DNA of 64,000 nt from an uncultured Clostridia bacterium (GTDB lineage Bacteria > Bacillota > Clostridia > Oscillospirales > Ruminococcaceae). Positions 49,657 to 57,698 of the stretch are shown in pieces (position 1 is the stretch's first letter; each line of letters begins with the position of its first letter). The notes beneath the pieces are model-generated. The model saw nothing but the letters and a program-made list of their open reading frames with translations. It did not search any database and had not been told where the DNA came from. The DNA lies in NCBI GenBank assembly GCA_947627205.1, contig CANQVE010000001.1:124001-188000 (forward strand), read 5' to 3'. A program made the translations under genes and the position numbers.

Positions 49657-51060
49657 TTAGACAGGGTGAACTTTGTTCTGTTTATCCGCATGCTCTGCGT
49701 CAATTCCGAGCTGTTTGTCGCGGCGAGTCTCAAAGAACTTCGGAGCAACTTTCGGGAACATCGCGTAGGTGAGAATGTCCTCAACGGACGAGCCGTCGCA
49801 CCATTCCTTTGCTTCTTCTTTCATCTGCTCAAACTCGGGTTCGAGCAGGTCTGCGGGACGGCAGGTTATCGGCTCTTCTGAGCCGAGTATCTTCTTTCTG
49901 AATTCGGGATCAATTTCGACGGGCGTTCTTCCGTACTCGCCCTTTACCATGCCCTTGAATTCCTTTGTGACGGTCTTATAGCGCTCGCCCGTGATAACGT
50001 TGAACACAGCCTGTGTGCCGACTATCTGTGAAGTAGGCGTAACGAGCGGCGGGAAGCCCGAATCCTTGCGGACGCGGGGAACTTCTTTCAAGACTTCTTC
50101 GAGTTGGTCGGCTTTGCCTGCCTGCTTTAACTGTGAGAGCAGGTTTGAAAGCATTCCGCCGGGCACCTGATAAATAAGAGCCTTTGTGTTTGTAGCGAGC
50201 ATTGACGGATCGAGCAGACCGCTGTCAATGTACTTCTTGCGAAGTCCCATAAAGTACTCTCTTATTTCGCCGAGAGCGACAAGGTCAATTCCCGTGTCAT
50301 ATTCCGTTCCCATAAACGTAGCTACTATGGACTCTGTAGGAGCGTGAGATGTTCCGAGCGCAAGCGGCGACATAGCCGTATCGACCATATCTACGCCCGC
50401 CTCAACTGCCTTTAAAATGCACATAGAAGCAAGACCGGACGTGTAGTGGGTGTGGAGCTGGATCGGAATTTTGACCGCGCTCTTTAAGTCCTTTACGAGT
50501 GTTTCAGCCTCATAAGGCGTGAGCAGAGCAGCCATATCCTTTATGCAGATAGAATCCGCGCCAGCGTTTTCGACCTGCTTCGCATAATCCATATAGTATT
50601 CGTGAGTGAAAACCTCGCCTGTTGTATACGAAATAGCGACCTGCGCATGGCCGTTTTCCTTTTTTGCCGCTTTGATAGCGGTTTCAAGGTTTCTGATATC
50701 GTTTAATGCGTCGAAAATTCTGATAATGTCGATACCGTTTGCTATTGACTTCTGAACGAAATACTCAACAAGGTCGTCCGCATAGTGACGATAGCCGAGC
50801 ATATTCTGTCCTCTGAACAGCATCTGGAGCTTGGTGTTGGGCATTTCCTTGCGAATAATGCGGAGTCTTTCCCACGGATCCTCATTTAAAAAGCGTATGC
50901 ACGAGTCAAACGTTGCTCCGCCCCAGCACTCTGCCGAATAAAATCCGACCTTGTCGAGCGCGGGAAGAATGGGGCGCATATCGTCTATGGACATTCTCGT
51001 AGCAAGAAGACTCTGATGTGCGTCGCGGAGAACGGTTTCCGTTATTTTCAGTTTAGCCAT
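49657..51060 (-). CDS. Carboxyltransferase 5S / oxaloacetate decarboxylase alpha-like subunit
   Basis: Moves a carboxyl group between carboxybiotin and pyruvate or oxaloacetate. The TIM-barrel shows ETVLRDAHQSLLATR, ECWGGATFDSCIRFL, CIKDMAALL with the carboxylated Lys, and the metal-binding LHTHYTSGLA, then the PVEIDPEFRKKILG tail. The protein ends without a biotin domain, which is encoded separately just upstream. The length of 467 aa equals the 5S/OadA catalytic part. Together with the next two genes it looks like the 5S part of a transcarboxylase. An OadA role would need a membrane beta subunit, not found here. Confidence 0.9.
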   Translation of the reverse strand: MAKLKITETVLRDAHQSLLATRMSIDDMRPILPALDKVGFYSAECWGGATFDSCIRFLNEDPWERLRIIRKEMPNTKLQMLFRGQNMLGYRHYADDLVEYFVQKSIANGIDIIRIFDALNDIRNLETAIKAAKKENGHAQVAISYTTGEVFTHEYYMDYAKQVENAGADSICIKDMAALLTPYEAETLVKDLKSAVKIPIQLHTHYTSGLASMCILKAVEAGVDMVDTAMSPLALGTSHAPTESIVATFMGTEYDTGIDLVALGEIREYFMGLRKKYIDSGLLDPSMLATNTKALIYQVPGGMLSNLLSQLKQAGKADQLEEVLKEVPRVRKDSGFPPLVTPTSQIVGTQAVFNVITGERYKTVTKEFKGMVKGEYGRTPVEIDPEFRKKILGSEEPITCRPADLLEPEFEQMKEEAKEWCDGSSVEDILTYAMFPKVAPKFFETRRDKQLGIDAEHADKQNKVHPV

Positions 51061-51070
51061 AAATATCTCC

Positions 51071-51430
51071 TTAGTTAATAGTGATAACAGCCGCGCCTGT
51101 TTCGATAGCGTCGCCCTTGTTTACGAGAACAGCCGCAACCGTGCCGTCCTTGTCGCAGACGATATCGTTTTCCATTTTCATTGCTTCAAGTACAGCAACG
51201 ACAGTGCCGTTTGTTACCTTATCGCCGACCTTTACTTTGACCTCGACGATAGTTCCTCTCATGGGAGCGTTTATGGGAGTTCCGCCTGCCGCAGGAGCCG
51301 CAGCCTTTTTGGGAGCGGGAGCCGCCTTAGGGGCAGCCTTTGAAGCGGCAGCGGGAGCAGTGCTCTCTCCGCTTTCCTCAACGGTTACGTCATAAGCTGT
51401 GCCGTTTACTGTGATTACATAATTTTTCAT
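51071..51430 (-). CDS. Biotin carrier protein (1.3S / decarboxylase gamma type)
   Basis: A 119-residue carrier. The N-terminal strand KNYVITVNGTAYDVTVEE is followed by an Ala/Pro/Lys hinge (residues 22-50) and a biotinyl domain with AVLEAMKMENDI, whose central Lys is the biotin site. The hinge lets the arm swing between two carboxyltransferase sites. It lies 10 bp before the 5S-like gene and 24 bp after the 12S-like gene, in one operon. The protein is cytoplasmic. Confidence 0.94.
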   Translation of the reverse strand: MKNYVITVNGTAYDVTVEESGESTAPAAASKAAPKAAPAPKKAAAPAAGGTPINAPMRGTIVEVKVKVGDKVTNGTVVAVLEAMKMENDIVCDKDGTVAAVLVNKGDAIETGAAVITIN

Positions 51431-51454
51431 TTTATATACCTCTCTGTATTTTTA

Positions 51455-52783
51455 TCAAAGCGACAAATTCGCGTGTTTTCTGTGCGGAGCATTCTCGCGT
51501 TTTCCCGAATACAAGTCTATTGCGCTGAATACTGCCTCATAAGAATCGGCGGGATCTATGACCGAGCCAACAAGCCCCGCTTCTGCCGCGGCAAATGCGG
51601 AGGTGTCCTGCTCCTCGCCCGCAAATACTTTCAGAGCCTCGGAGTTCATCGGAGCAATTTCCGCGCCGTCCCATGCTATGGTGACATCAGCGCTGTTGAG
51701 TGCGGCGAACGCTGCGCCGAAAGCCTTTCCCGTAACGAGGTTTATCTTTGCGGTAGTTGCGTTTGCATATACCTGTGCAAGGCGCGCGCAGTCGCGAATA
51801 CTTCCCGCAAGCTCTGCCGCGCTGCTTCCCTCAAAGCCCTCTGTATTAACAACAGTCACAACGGGAATAGAGAATGCGTCGGCAAATTCTACAAACCTTG
51901 CTATCTTCGCGCAGTCTGCGGCAGTGAGCTTTTCAGCTTTATCTGTAGTAACAAATGCGGTCGTATTTGAATTTATTGCGGCAAGAGCCGTAACTGCCGC
52001 TTTTCCGAACTTTTCGCCAAGTTCTATCTCAACGCCCTTGTCGGAGAAAGCCTTTACAAGCTCCATTCCCTTTGCCGAAGCAGAAATGCTTCCGTCGGAG
52101 GGTTCAGCCTCCAAATAGCAGAAAGGCACGTCGAGATTATTTGCGGGAAGCATTGCAAGAAGCGTCTGAGCTTTCTTTACCGCATCCGTTTCGTCCTTTG
52201 CAACTATCTGGCACACGCCCGCTTTTGCGGCGTTTTCGGCAGTTCCCGCGCCCGAAAGTTTTCCGTCCTCGTTATTGAACGGGGAAGTAAGGAATACCTC
52301 GCTCTTTTCGGTCGCTATAACGATGTCAGCCGTAGCCGCGAGCATTGCCGCGCAGCCTGCGCATACGCCCGTAATAACCGCTATCTGCGGAACAACTCCC
52401 GACAGCTTTGCAGAAGCGGAGAGTATCTCGGTATAATCCGCAAGAACGCTCATTCCCTCGCCTATATCGCCGCCCTTTGAATCATAAAAACCTACGACGG
52501 GGTTTCCCGCTTTTGCCGCGGACTCGTAAACGCGCTTTATCTTTTTTGACGCATACTTGTCCACAGCGCCGCTTTTTACGCTTACGTCCTGAGCAAACGC
52601 GAAAACGTTCGCTCCGTTGACATTTCCATATCCCGCGACAACAGAACTCGTTTCCTTGTCTGAAGCAAGGAACTTATCCGTTTCCGTAAATGTTCCCTCA
52701 TCGAAAAACTCAGCGAGCCTTTTTCTCGCGCCGCTGTCAGGAACGGTCTGTTCCATTTCAGCCAACGTTTTTTTTAATGCCAT
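51455..52783 (-). CDS. Divergent acyl-CoA carboxyltransferase (12S / MmdA-like)
   Basis: A crotonase-fold carboxyltransferase of the propionyl/methylmalonyl-CoA type with two halves: DSKGGDIGEGMSVLADYTEI and VITGVCAGCAAMLAATADI in the N-half, and IPVVTVVNTEGFEGSS and LVTGKAFGAAFAAL in the C-half. The usual GGARIQEG and GPCAGGAVYSPA oxyanion segments are recognisable but altered. At 442 aa it is about 70 residues shorter than typical MmdA (about 510). It heads the operon with biotin carrier and 5S-like genes, consistent with methylmalonyl-CoA:pyruvate transcarboxylase. The substrate is uncertain because of the altered motifs. Confidence 0.82.
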   Translation of the reverse strand: MALKKTLAEMEQTVPDSGARKRLAEFFDEGTFTETDKFLASDKETSSVVAGYGNVNGANVFAFAQDVSVKSGAVDKYASKKIKRVYESAAKAGNPVVGFYDSKGGDIGEGMSVLADYTEILSASAKLSGVVPQIAVITGVCAGCAAMLAATADIVIATEKSEVFLTSPFNNEDGKLSGAGTAENAAKAGVCQIVAKDETDAVKKAQTLLAMLPANNLDVPFCYLEAEPSDGSISASAKGMELVKAFSDKGVEIELGEKFGKAAVTALAAINSNTTAFVTTDKAEKLTAADCAKIARFVEFADAFSIPVVTVVNTEGFEGSSAAELAGSIRDCARLAQVYANATTAKINLVTGKAFGAAFAALNSADVTIAWDGAEIAPMNSEALKVFAGEEQDTSAFAAAEAGLVGSVIDPADSYEAVFSAIDLYSGKRENAPHRKHANLSL

Positions 52784-52970
52784 AATCTTCCTCCTATTTA
52801 AAATATGAACCCTGTATAATTGTAATAAATTTCCATTGGCTCACAAAAATATCCACGTTAATTATACAACATCTTTCGCCAAATAACAAGGCATTTTTTT
52901 CATTAAACTGTTTTTTTACGTTTTGATAAAATTTATCTTTAATTTTTTGTGCATTACGCATAAAAGAAAA

Positions 52971-53020
52971 AAGAGGTTAGAATCTAAACTCTTACCTCTT
53001 GCTTCTTATCTCTTACTTCT
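52971..53020 (-). repeat. Heptad repeat overlapping the stop of the GNAT-like gene
   Basis: On the gene strand the sequence reads AAGTAAGAGATAAGAAGCAA and continues with GAGGTAAGAG. TAA triplets recur at multiples of 7 nt, and the first of them is the stop codon of the gene at 53013. Confidence 0.8.
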
Positions 53021-53330
53021 GACAGGGCGCAGCAAAAAACGCTTCAATGCTCTCTATCTCGGGCTTATCGCCGATAAACCTTAAACGCTTTAAAAGTTCC
53101 GTATATTCGGGAAGCTCGAACCTTGCTCTGTCTATACCGTGCAGGTTCATCAAATTCAATATCGCGCGGATAAGTCCGTCCGCCATAAACTCTTCGCATG
53201 AAAGCTCGTCAATAACGAACGTATCTAGCCCGTCGAGCCTCCCTGCAATTCGTCCGAGTTCTTTCCCGTTCTCTCGGGCAACATACTCTATCTTGTCGAG
53301 ATTTTCCTTGTTCTGAATAATTTCTATCAT
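53013..53330 (-). CDS. Small GNAT-like half-domain protein
   Basis: 105 residues. GRIAGRLDGLDTFVIDELSC followed by DGLIRAILNLMNLHGIDRARF resembles the central strands and the following helix of an N-acetyltransferase, but a full GNAT domain (about 150 aa) is not present. The acetyl-CoA pyrophosphate loop is reduced to ADGLIRA. It may be a degenerate or accessory acetyltransferase, and no substrate can be assigned. It lies 9 bp after the rluB-like gene, the last gene of the scpA-to-rluB operon. The final residues are encoded by the border of a heptad repeat. Confidence 0.6.
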   Translation of the reverse strand: MIEIIQNKENLDKIEYVARENGKELGRIAGRLDGLDTFVIDELSCEEFMADGLIRAILNLMNLHGIDRARFELPEYTELLKRLRFIGDKPEIESIEAFFAAPCQK

Positions 53331-53339
53331 AAACTTTCG

Positions 53340-54077
53340 TTACCTTTTGCCTTTTCCTATCGAAGAACGCAAAATGCGCAGTTCTTCTTTTGTAAGGTCG
53401 CGCCATTCGCCGGGCTTTAACATTCCGAGCTTTACGCCGCCTATTGCAGTTCTGCGAAGTCTGCCGACTTTAAGTCCTACTGCTTCGCACATTCTGCGTA
53501 TCTGCCTGTTAAGTCCCTGTTTTATCACAAAGCGCAGGACCGTGCGCTCCGGCTCCTCTGTCAGCACCTCTACTTTGCAGGGGAAAGTCCTTTCCCCGCC
53601 GTCAAGCTCTACTCCTCCCGAAAGCCTTGAAAGCTGTTCGTCGGTGACATTTCCGTCAATTGTCACGCGGTAGACCTTGCTGACATGGTGAGAGGGGTGG
53701 GTTATTTCGTTGGCAAATTGCCCGTCGTTTGTAAACAGCAAAAGCCCCTCGGAATTTCTGTCAAGTCTCCCGACGGGGAAAACGCGCTCCTCTACGCCCG
53801 TGAGCAGTTCGGAGGCTATTTTTCTTCCCTGTTCGTCGCTCATTGTAACGACATAGCCGCGCGGCTTGTTGAGCATTATGTAACGCCGCTCGGGAAGAGC
53901 GGCGGAAAGTCTTTCTCCGCAGACCGCTATTATATCGTTCTGCGGATCTGCCTTATCGCCGAGCGAACATTTTCTGCCGTTTACGGTGACTTCTCCAGAA
54001 GAAATAAGCTCCTCCGCTTTTCTTCTGGAGCAATAGCCGCTGTCGGCGATTATTTTCTGTATTCTGATAGGTTCCAT
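53340..54077 (-). CDS. rluB: Pseudouridine synthase RsuA/RluB family
   Basis: Isomerises uridine to pseudouridine in ribosomal RNA; RluB in Firmicutes modifies 23S rRNA. An N-terminal S4 RNA-binding domain (RIQKIIADSGYCSRRKAEELI) precedes the catalytic domain with LNKPRGYVVTMSDEQGR and VGRLDRNSEGLLLFTNDG (catalytic Asp). GLNRQIRRMCEAVGLKV follows. The length of 245 aa is normal. It sits downstream of dacF, the common Firmicute order scpA-scpB-...-dacF-rluB. Confidence 0.94.
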   Translation of the reverse strand: MEPIRIQKIIADSGYCSRRKAEELISSGEVTVNGRKCSLGDKADPQNDIIAVCGERLSAALPERRYIMLNKPRGYVVTMSDEQGRKIASELLTGVEERVFPVGRLDRNSEGLLLFTNDGQFANEITHPSHHVSKVYRVTIDGNVTDEQLSRLSGGVELDGGERTFPCKVEVLTEEPERTVLRFVIKQGLNRQIRRMCEAVGLKVGRLRRTAIGGVKLGMLKPGEWRDLTKEELRILRSSIGKGKR

Positions 54078-54097
54078 AATTCACCTTAGTTATTCAT

Positions 54098-55213
54098 TTA
54101 AGCGTATATGCCGAAAAACGACAATATCTTCTGCCAAAGGCTAAGCTCGCTTTTTACTTCTACCGTCTCTCTTGCAAGAAGCGGAACGGTCTTTACAACT
54201 TTCCCGCCAAGCAAAAACTGAAGCTCGCCGAGCTTCTGACCTTGTTTAACACCTCCGTAGACCATTCTCGGAAGAACAACGCGCCGTTCGAGCTTCTGAC
54301 GGTTTTCGGGCGTCAGCGAAAGCTCCGAGCTTTCGGCGAATACTCCGACAGACTTTCCCGAGCCTGCTACAGCCGTCTTAGCCGTACAGCCCGTTTCGAG
54401 CGGATAATTCTTAACTACAGAAAAACCGTAGTCAAGCATTTTCGTATGGTCGTTCCAGTCGTCGGGGGCGTTCAGCGTTACGGCAATAAGCGTAACTCCG
54501 TTCCTCTCCGCAGCGGACACAAGACACCTGCGGGCGTTGTCTGTAAAGCCTGTTTTTATGCCTATTGCGCCCTCATAATTCGAGAGCATTTTATTTGAAT
54601 TGTACAACGTGCGCGGATAAGGCGGGTTTCCGAACTCCAGCTTTTTGGACTTTGAACTTACGATCTCTCTGAAAGTCTCGTTTTTCATTGCATAAGCCGC
54701 AAGCGCCGCAAGGTCTCTCGCAGTGGTATAGTGCCCGTCTGCGTCCAAACCCGAGGGCGTAACGAAATGCGTATTGCTAAGTCCGAGAGCTTGGGCTTTT
54801 TCGTTCATCATCTTTACAAAAGCGGGGATACTCCCTCCGACCGAAACAGCCGCGGCGTTTGCCGCGTCGTTTCCCGAGGGCAGCAATATCCCGTAAAGCA
54901 AGTCTCTTCGGGAAATGCGGTCGCCCTCCTGCAAGCCCATAGACGTACCCTCGACCATTATCGCATAGCTGTCAACGGTAAACTCTTTGTCTAAGTCTCC
55001 CGCCTCAATGGTCAGAATGGCAGTCATTATTTTAGTCGTAGACGCCATTGCACGCCGTTCGTCGGCGTTCTTTTCGCTTATTACCGCTCCCGTTTCGGCT
55101 TCTATAAGGATAGCGCTTTCGGCAGACGACGCACTCTCGGCGCTTGCTCCTATTCCCGAAAGTAAGCCGAAAAATATCGAATTTGCAAGTAACAGCGCAA
55201 CAATTTTTTTCAT
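54098..55213 (-). CDS. dacF: D-alanyl-D-alanine carboxypeptidase (DacF type)
   Basis: A penicillin-binding protein 5/6-type serine peptidase that trims pentapeptide stems. A signal peptide (KKIVALLLANSIFFGLLSGI) is followed by the SxxK motif in MASTTKIMTA, the SxN motif in PSGNDAAN and KTG in IKTGFTDNA. A C-terminal beta domain follows, with a terminal amphipathic helix for membrane attachment. The ORF track starts at 55246; the ATG at 55213 begins the signal peptide, giving 371 aa. Position next to ytfJ suggests the sporulation-linked DacF branch. Confidence 0.95.
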   Translation of the reverse strand: MKKIVALLLANSIFFGLLSGIGASAESASSAESAILIEAETGAVISEKNADERRAMASTTKIMTAILTIEAGDLDKEFTVDSYAIMVEGTSMGLQEGDRISRRDLLYGILLPSGNDAANAAAVSVGGSIPAFVKMMNEKAQALGLSNTHFVTPSGLDADGHYTTARDLAALAAYAMKNETFREIVSSKSKKLEFGNPPYPRTLYNSNKMLSNYEGAIGIKTGFTDNARRCLVSAAERNGVTLIAVTLNAPDDWNDHTKMLDYGFSVVKNYPLETGCTAKTAVAGSGKSVGVFAESSELSLTPENRQKLERRVVLPRMVYGGVKQGQKLGELQFLLGGKVVKTVPLLARETVEVKSELSLWQKILSFFGIYA

Positions 55214-55288
55214 AACAAACACACTCCGCAAAAAATTTATTTTCACGGATAGTGTGCGTTTATTTCGGGAAAATATTCCTTTTAAAAA

Positions 55289-55723
55289 TTATTCGGCAGG
55301 ATTTTCTGCGTTTTCGAGCTTTGCTTTTTCCTCTGCTGCCGCTTTCTTTTCAGCCTTTGCGGCTTTCTTATCAGCGAGGAATGACTTTATCTTTTCAACT
55401 ACTCCCGGCAAAGCGTCCATAACTCCGTCGAGCGGACTTCCCTTTGCGCCAAGCTCCATAAGCTGAACATCACCGTCAGCCTTTATGACGATAAACGCAA
55501 CGGGCTTTACCGTAACGCCTGCGCCCGAACCTCCCGCAAACTTTTCAGCCGCCTGTACGGGCAGATCGCTTCCGCCCGAAGCAAAGCCGAACGCTACCTT
55601 TGAAACGGGGATTATAGTAGCTCCGTCCGCCGTTATCGGTTCTCCGATAATGGTGTTTACGTCTACCATCTCGCGTATTTTCTGCATGGAAACGTCAAGT
55701 ATACCCTCAATAGGATTTGCCAT
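55289..55723 (-). CDS. ytfJ: GerW/YtfJ family sporulation protein
   Basis: 144 residues. MANPIEGILDVSMQKIREM, VDVNTIIGEPITADGATIIPVSKVAFGFASGG and a Gly-rich GGSGAGVTVKPVAFIVI stretch are hallmarks of the family. GerW is needed for germination response in Bacillus spores. The C-terminus is Lys/Ala/Glu-rich and probably disordered. The start at 55723 has GAGGAG upstream and replaces the ORF-track start at 55741. Its presence suggests a sporulating lineage, although relatives occur in non-sporulating Clostridia. Confidence 0.93.
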   Translation of the reverse strand: MANPIEGILDVSMQKIREMVDVNTIIGEPITADGATIIPVSKVAFGFASGGSDLPVQAAEKFAGGSGAGVTVKPVAFIVIKADGDVQLMELGAKGSPLDGVMDALPGVVEKIKSFLADKKAAKAEKKAAAEEKAKLENAENPAE

Positions 55724-55773
55724 AATAAAAACTCCTCTCAAAATTTTTCATTGTATCAAAACGGGATATCCGT

Positions 55774-56412
55774 TCAGACCAGATTTTTTATTGCCGTGCG
55801 AACGTCCTTGCCGGTGATATAATTCTTTATTACCCTGCCGATAAGCGTAAACGCAAATGCAAACGCCGCCGCTACCGTGAGCTTTACTTCTACATAGGCG
55901 TCTGCCGTTGTTTCCTCGCTTTCAAAGTCCACGTTTACAGCGAGCTTGTCCACAGGCTTTAAAGTAAATATCGTATCGAACCAGCCGAGAAGATTTCCTA
56001 TCGCCATATTTACCGCTCCGAAAGTTATCGCGGCTTTTGCGGCGTCCTCTCCCCCGCACACTATATCCAGAGAAAGATGTGATATTTCAACGCGCTTTAA
56101 TATCTTTCTAAGCGGTTTTCCTATACTGTTCAGCGCCATTTTTGCAAGCGCTAAGATATCATCAAGAGTAAGAGATATTTTCTTCTTCGGTTTTTTCTCT
56201 TTCTCGTCCTCGGCTTTTTCTTCTTTCGGTTTTTTGGGCTTTTTCGGCTTTTTTTCTTTCTTCGGTTTTGCCGAGGGCAGCGTCAGGATCGGGAAAAACA
56301 TATACTTTATTTTCAGGATAAAGTTTTCGCTGTAGTCGGCAGTTATTTGTACCTTTCCGAGCAAAAGCACAAGAATGATAATAAATATTATGCCTGCAAT
56401 TATCCAACCCAA
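55774..56412 (-). CDS. DUF2953 membrane protein (YtfI-like)
   Basis: 212 residues. An N-terminal transmembrane helix (IIAGIIFIIILVLLLGKVQI) is followed by a highly charged Lys/Glu-rich linker (about residues 50-80). A DUF2953-type region follows, with FGAVNMAIGNLLGWFDTIF and a beta-rich stretch ending in a second hydrophobic segment. The function is unknown. Genes of this family regularly stand next to ytfJ in spore formers, and here it precedes ytfJ by 50 bp. Confidence 0.85.
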   Translation of the reverse strand: MGWIIAGIIFIIILVLLLGKVQITADYSENFILKIKYMFFPILTLPSAKPKKEKKPKKPKKPKEEKAEDEKEKKPKKKISLTLDDILALAKMALNSIGKPLRKILKRVEISHLSLDIVCGGEDAAKAAITFGAVNMAIGNLLGWFDTIFTLKPVDKLAVNVDFESEETTADAYVEVKLTVAAAFAFAFTLIGRVIKNYITGKDVRTAIKNLV

Positions 56413-56441
56413 AACGATCCCTCCTCTCCAAAAAACGCTCT

Positions 56442-56999
56442 TTAAAACTCGTCGTTTTCGTAATCGTCAAGACTAAGCTGGTCGGTGCTTCCCGGAATGG
56501 GAGGCAGTCCGTCCAGACCGTTTAAACCGAAACATCTAAGAAAGTTTTCCGTTGTCCTATAGGCAATAGGCTTTCCGGGTATGTCGTTCATTCTGCCGTG
56601 TTCTTCGAGCAAGTTGCGCTCCGTCAGGCTCTTTACAACTCCCGAACTATCTACCCCGCGTATCTGGTCTATAAATCCCCTTGTCACAGGCTGATTATAC
56701 GCGACTATCGCCAGCACTTCGAGCGCCGCCTGCGACAGCGGAGTCTGTCTGCGCGTTTCAACGGCGGACTTTATATAGCGCGAATATTCCGCTTTTGTCA
56801 TCATCTGATAACAGCTTTCGAGCTTTACTATCTCAAACGCGCTTTTTTGCTCGCGATAGCGGTCGTTTAACCGCTCGATAACGCGCACTGTCACTTCTTC
56901 TTCAAGCTCGCAAGCCTGCGCCAGCTTTTCAAGCTCTATCGGCTCTCCCACGGCAAACAAAACCGCCTCTACCGCCGACATTCCCTCCGAAAACTTCAT
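56442..56999 (-). CDS. scpB: Segregation and condensation protein B
   Basis: A winged-helix kleisin-interacting subunit of the bacterial condensin SMC-ScpA-ScpB. It shows AVEAVLFAVGEPIELEKLAQ at the N-terminus and the second winged-helix signature ALEVLAIVAYNQPVTRGFIDQIRGVDS. GRMNDIPGKPIAYRTTENFL follows near the end. The length of 185 aa is usual. It overlaps scpA by 4 bp. Confidence 0.96.
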   Translation of the reverse strand: MKFSEGMSAVEAVLFAVGEPIELEKLAQACELEEEVTVRVIERLNDRYREQKSAFEIVKLESCYQMMTKAEYSRYIKSAVETRRQTPLSQAALEVLAIVAYNQPVTRGFIDQIRGVDSSGVVKSLTERNLLEEHGRMNDIPGKPIAYRTTENFLRCFGLNGLDGLPPIPGSTDQLSLDDYENDEF

Positions 57000-57697
57000 C
57001 TTTTCTCCTTTTCGGAAATAAGGCTCATGCTTTCGCCGTCGTCGGAAATATTAACCCTCCCCGACTTTGAAAGCTCCAATATCGCAAGAAACATCGACAC
57101 TCTCTGCGAGCGCGTATGCCCCTTATAAACGTCCTCTATCTTTACCGTTTTATTTTTCCTAAGCGCTTTTAACACTGTCATTATCCCCGTAAACACCGTT
57201 ACATACGGTTTTGCCACAACGGGCGTTACGGAGCGCGGAGCCTCTGTTCTTCTCCGTATGCGCTCGGATATTGCGCTGTATGCCGAGGTTATTTCCTCGG
57301 GCTGGTGAGTGCGGCGATAGGAGCTGTCGACTTCTATCTCGGTCTGCTTTCTGACGAAAACATCATCTCCGCGCCACCTTGTTTTCAGCTTCTCGGCCAT
57401 TGTCTTGCAGAGTGCGTATTCTATAAGCGCGCCCTGAAGCTCTTTTTTCATCTTTTCGGCTTCGTCTTTCGGAAGCAGTGCCGCCGATTTTATCAGGATA
57501 AGCCGTGCCGCCATTTCGAGAAAATCGGAAGTTACTTCCATATCCTCGTCTGTCATTCTTTCGAGATAGATGAGAAATTGCTCTAAAAGCACCGATATCT
57601 CTATGTCCTGTATATTCAGTTTGTGCTTTTGTATAAGCGACAACAGCACATCGAGCGGGCCCTCGAACTGCTCTAACTTAAAATTCAGCTCTACCAT
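56996..57697 (-). CDS. scpA: Segregation and condensation protein A (kleisin)
   Basis: The kleisin that bridges the SMC heads. FEGPLDVLLSLIQKHKLNIQDIEI near the N-terminus is the family signature, and TSDFLEMAARLILIKSAALLP follows. The C-terminal winged helix ends in VSMFLAILELSKSGRVNI. The length of 233 aa is typical. It starts one base after the M50 peptidase stop and overlaps scpB, so the three are tightly coupled. Confidence 0.96.
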   Translation of the reverse strand: MVELNFKLEQFEGPLDVLLSLIQKHKLNIQDIEISVLLEQFLIYLERMTDEDMEVTSDFLEMAARLILIKSAALLPKDEAEKMKKELQGALIEYALCKTMAEKLKTRWRGDDVFVRKQTEIEVDSSYRRTHQPEEITSAYSAISERIRRRTEAPRSVTPVVAKPYVTVFTGIMTVLKALRKNKTVKIEDVYKGHTRSQRVSMFLAILELSKSGRVNISDDGESMSLISEKEKR

Positions 57698-57698
57698 G

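Noticed and set aside
49519-49881. 120-aa plus-strand ORF upstream of the sugar importer
   Set aside because: Overlaps the 3' end of the 5S-like gene and has no supporting start signal or domain.
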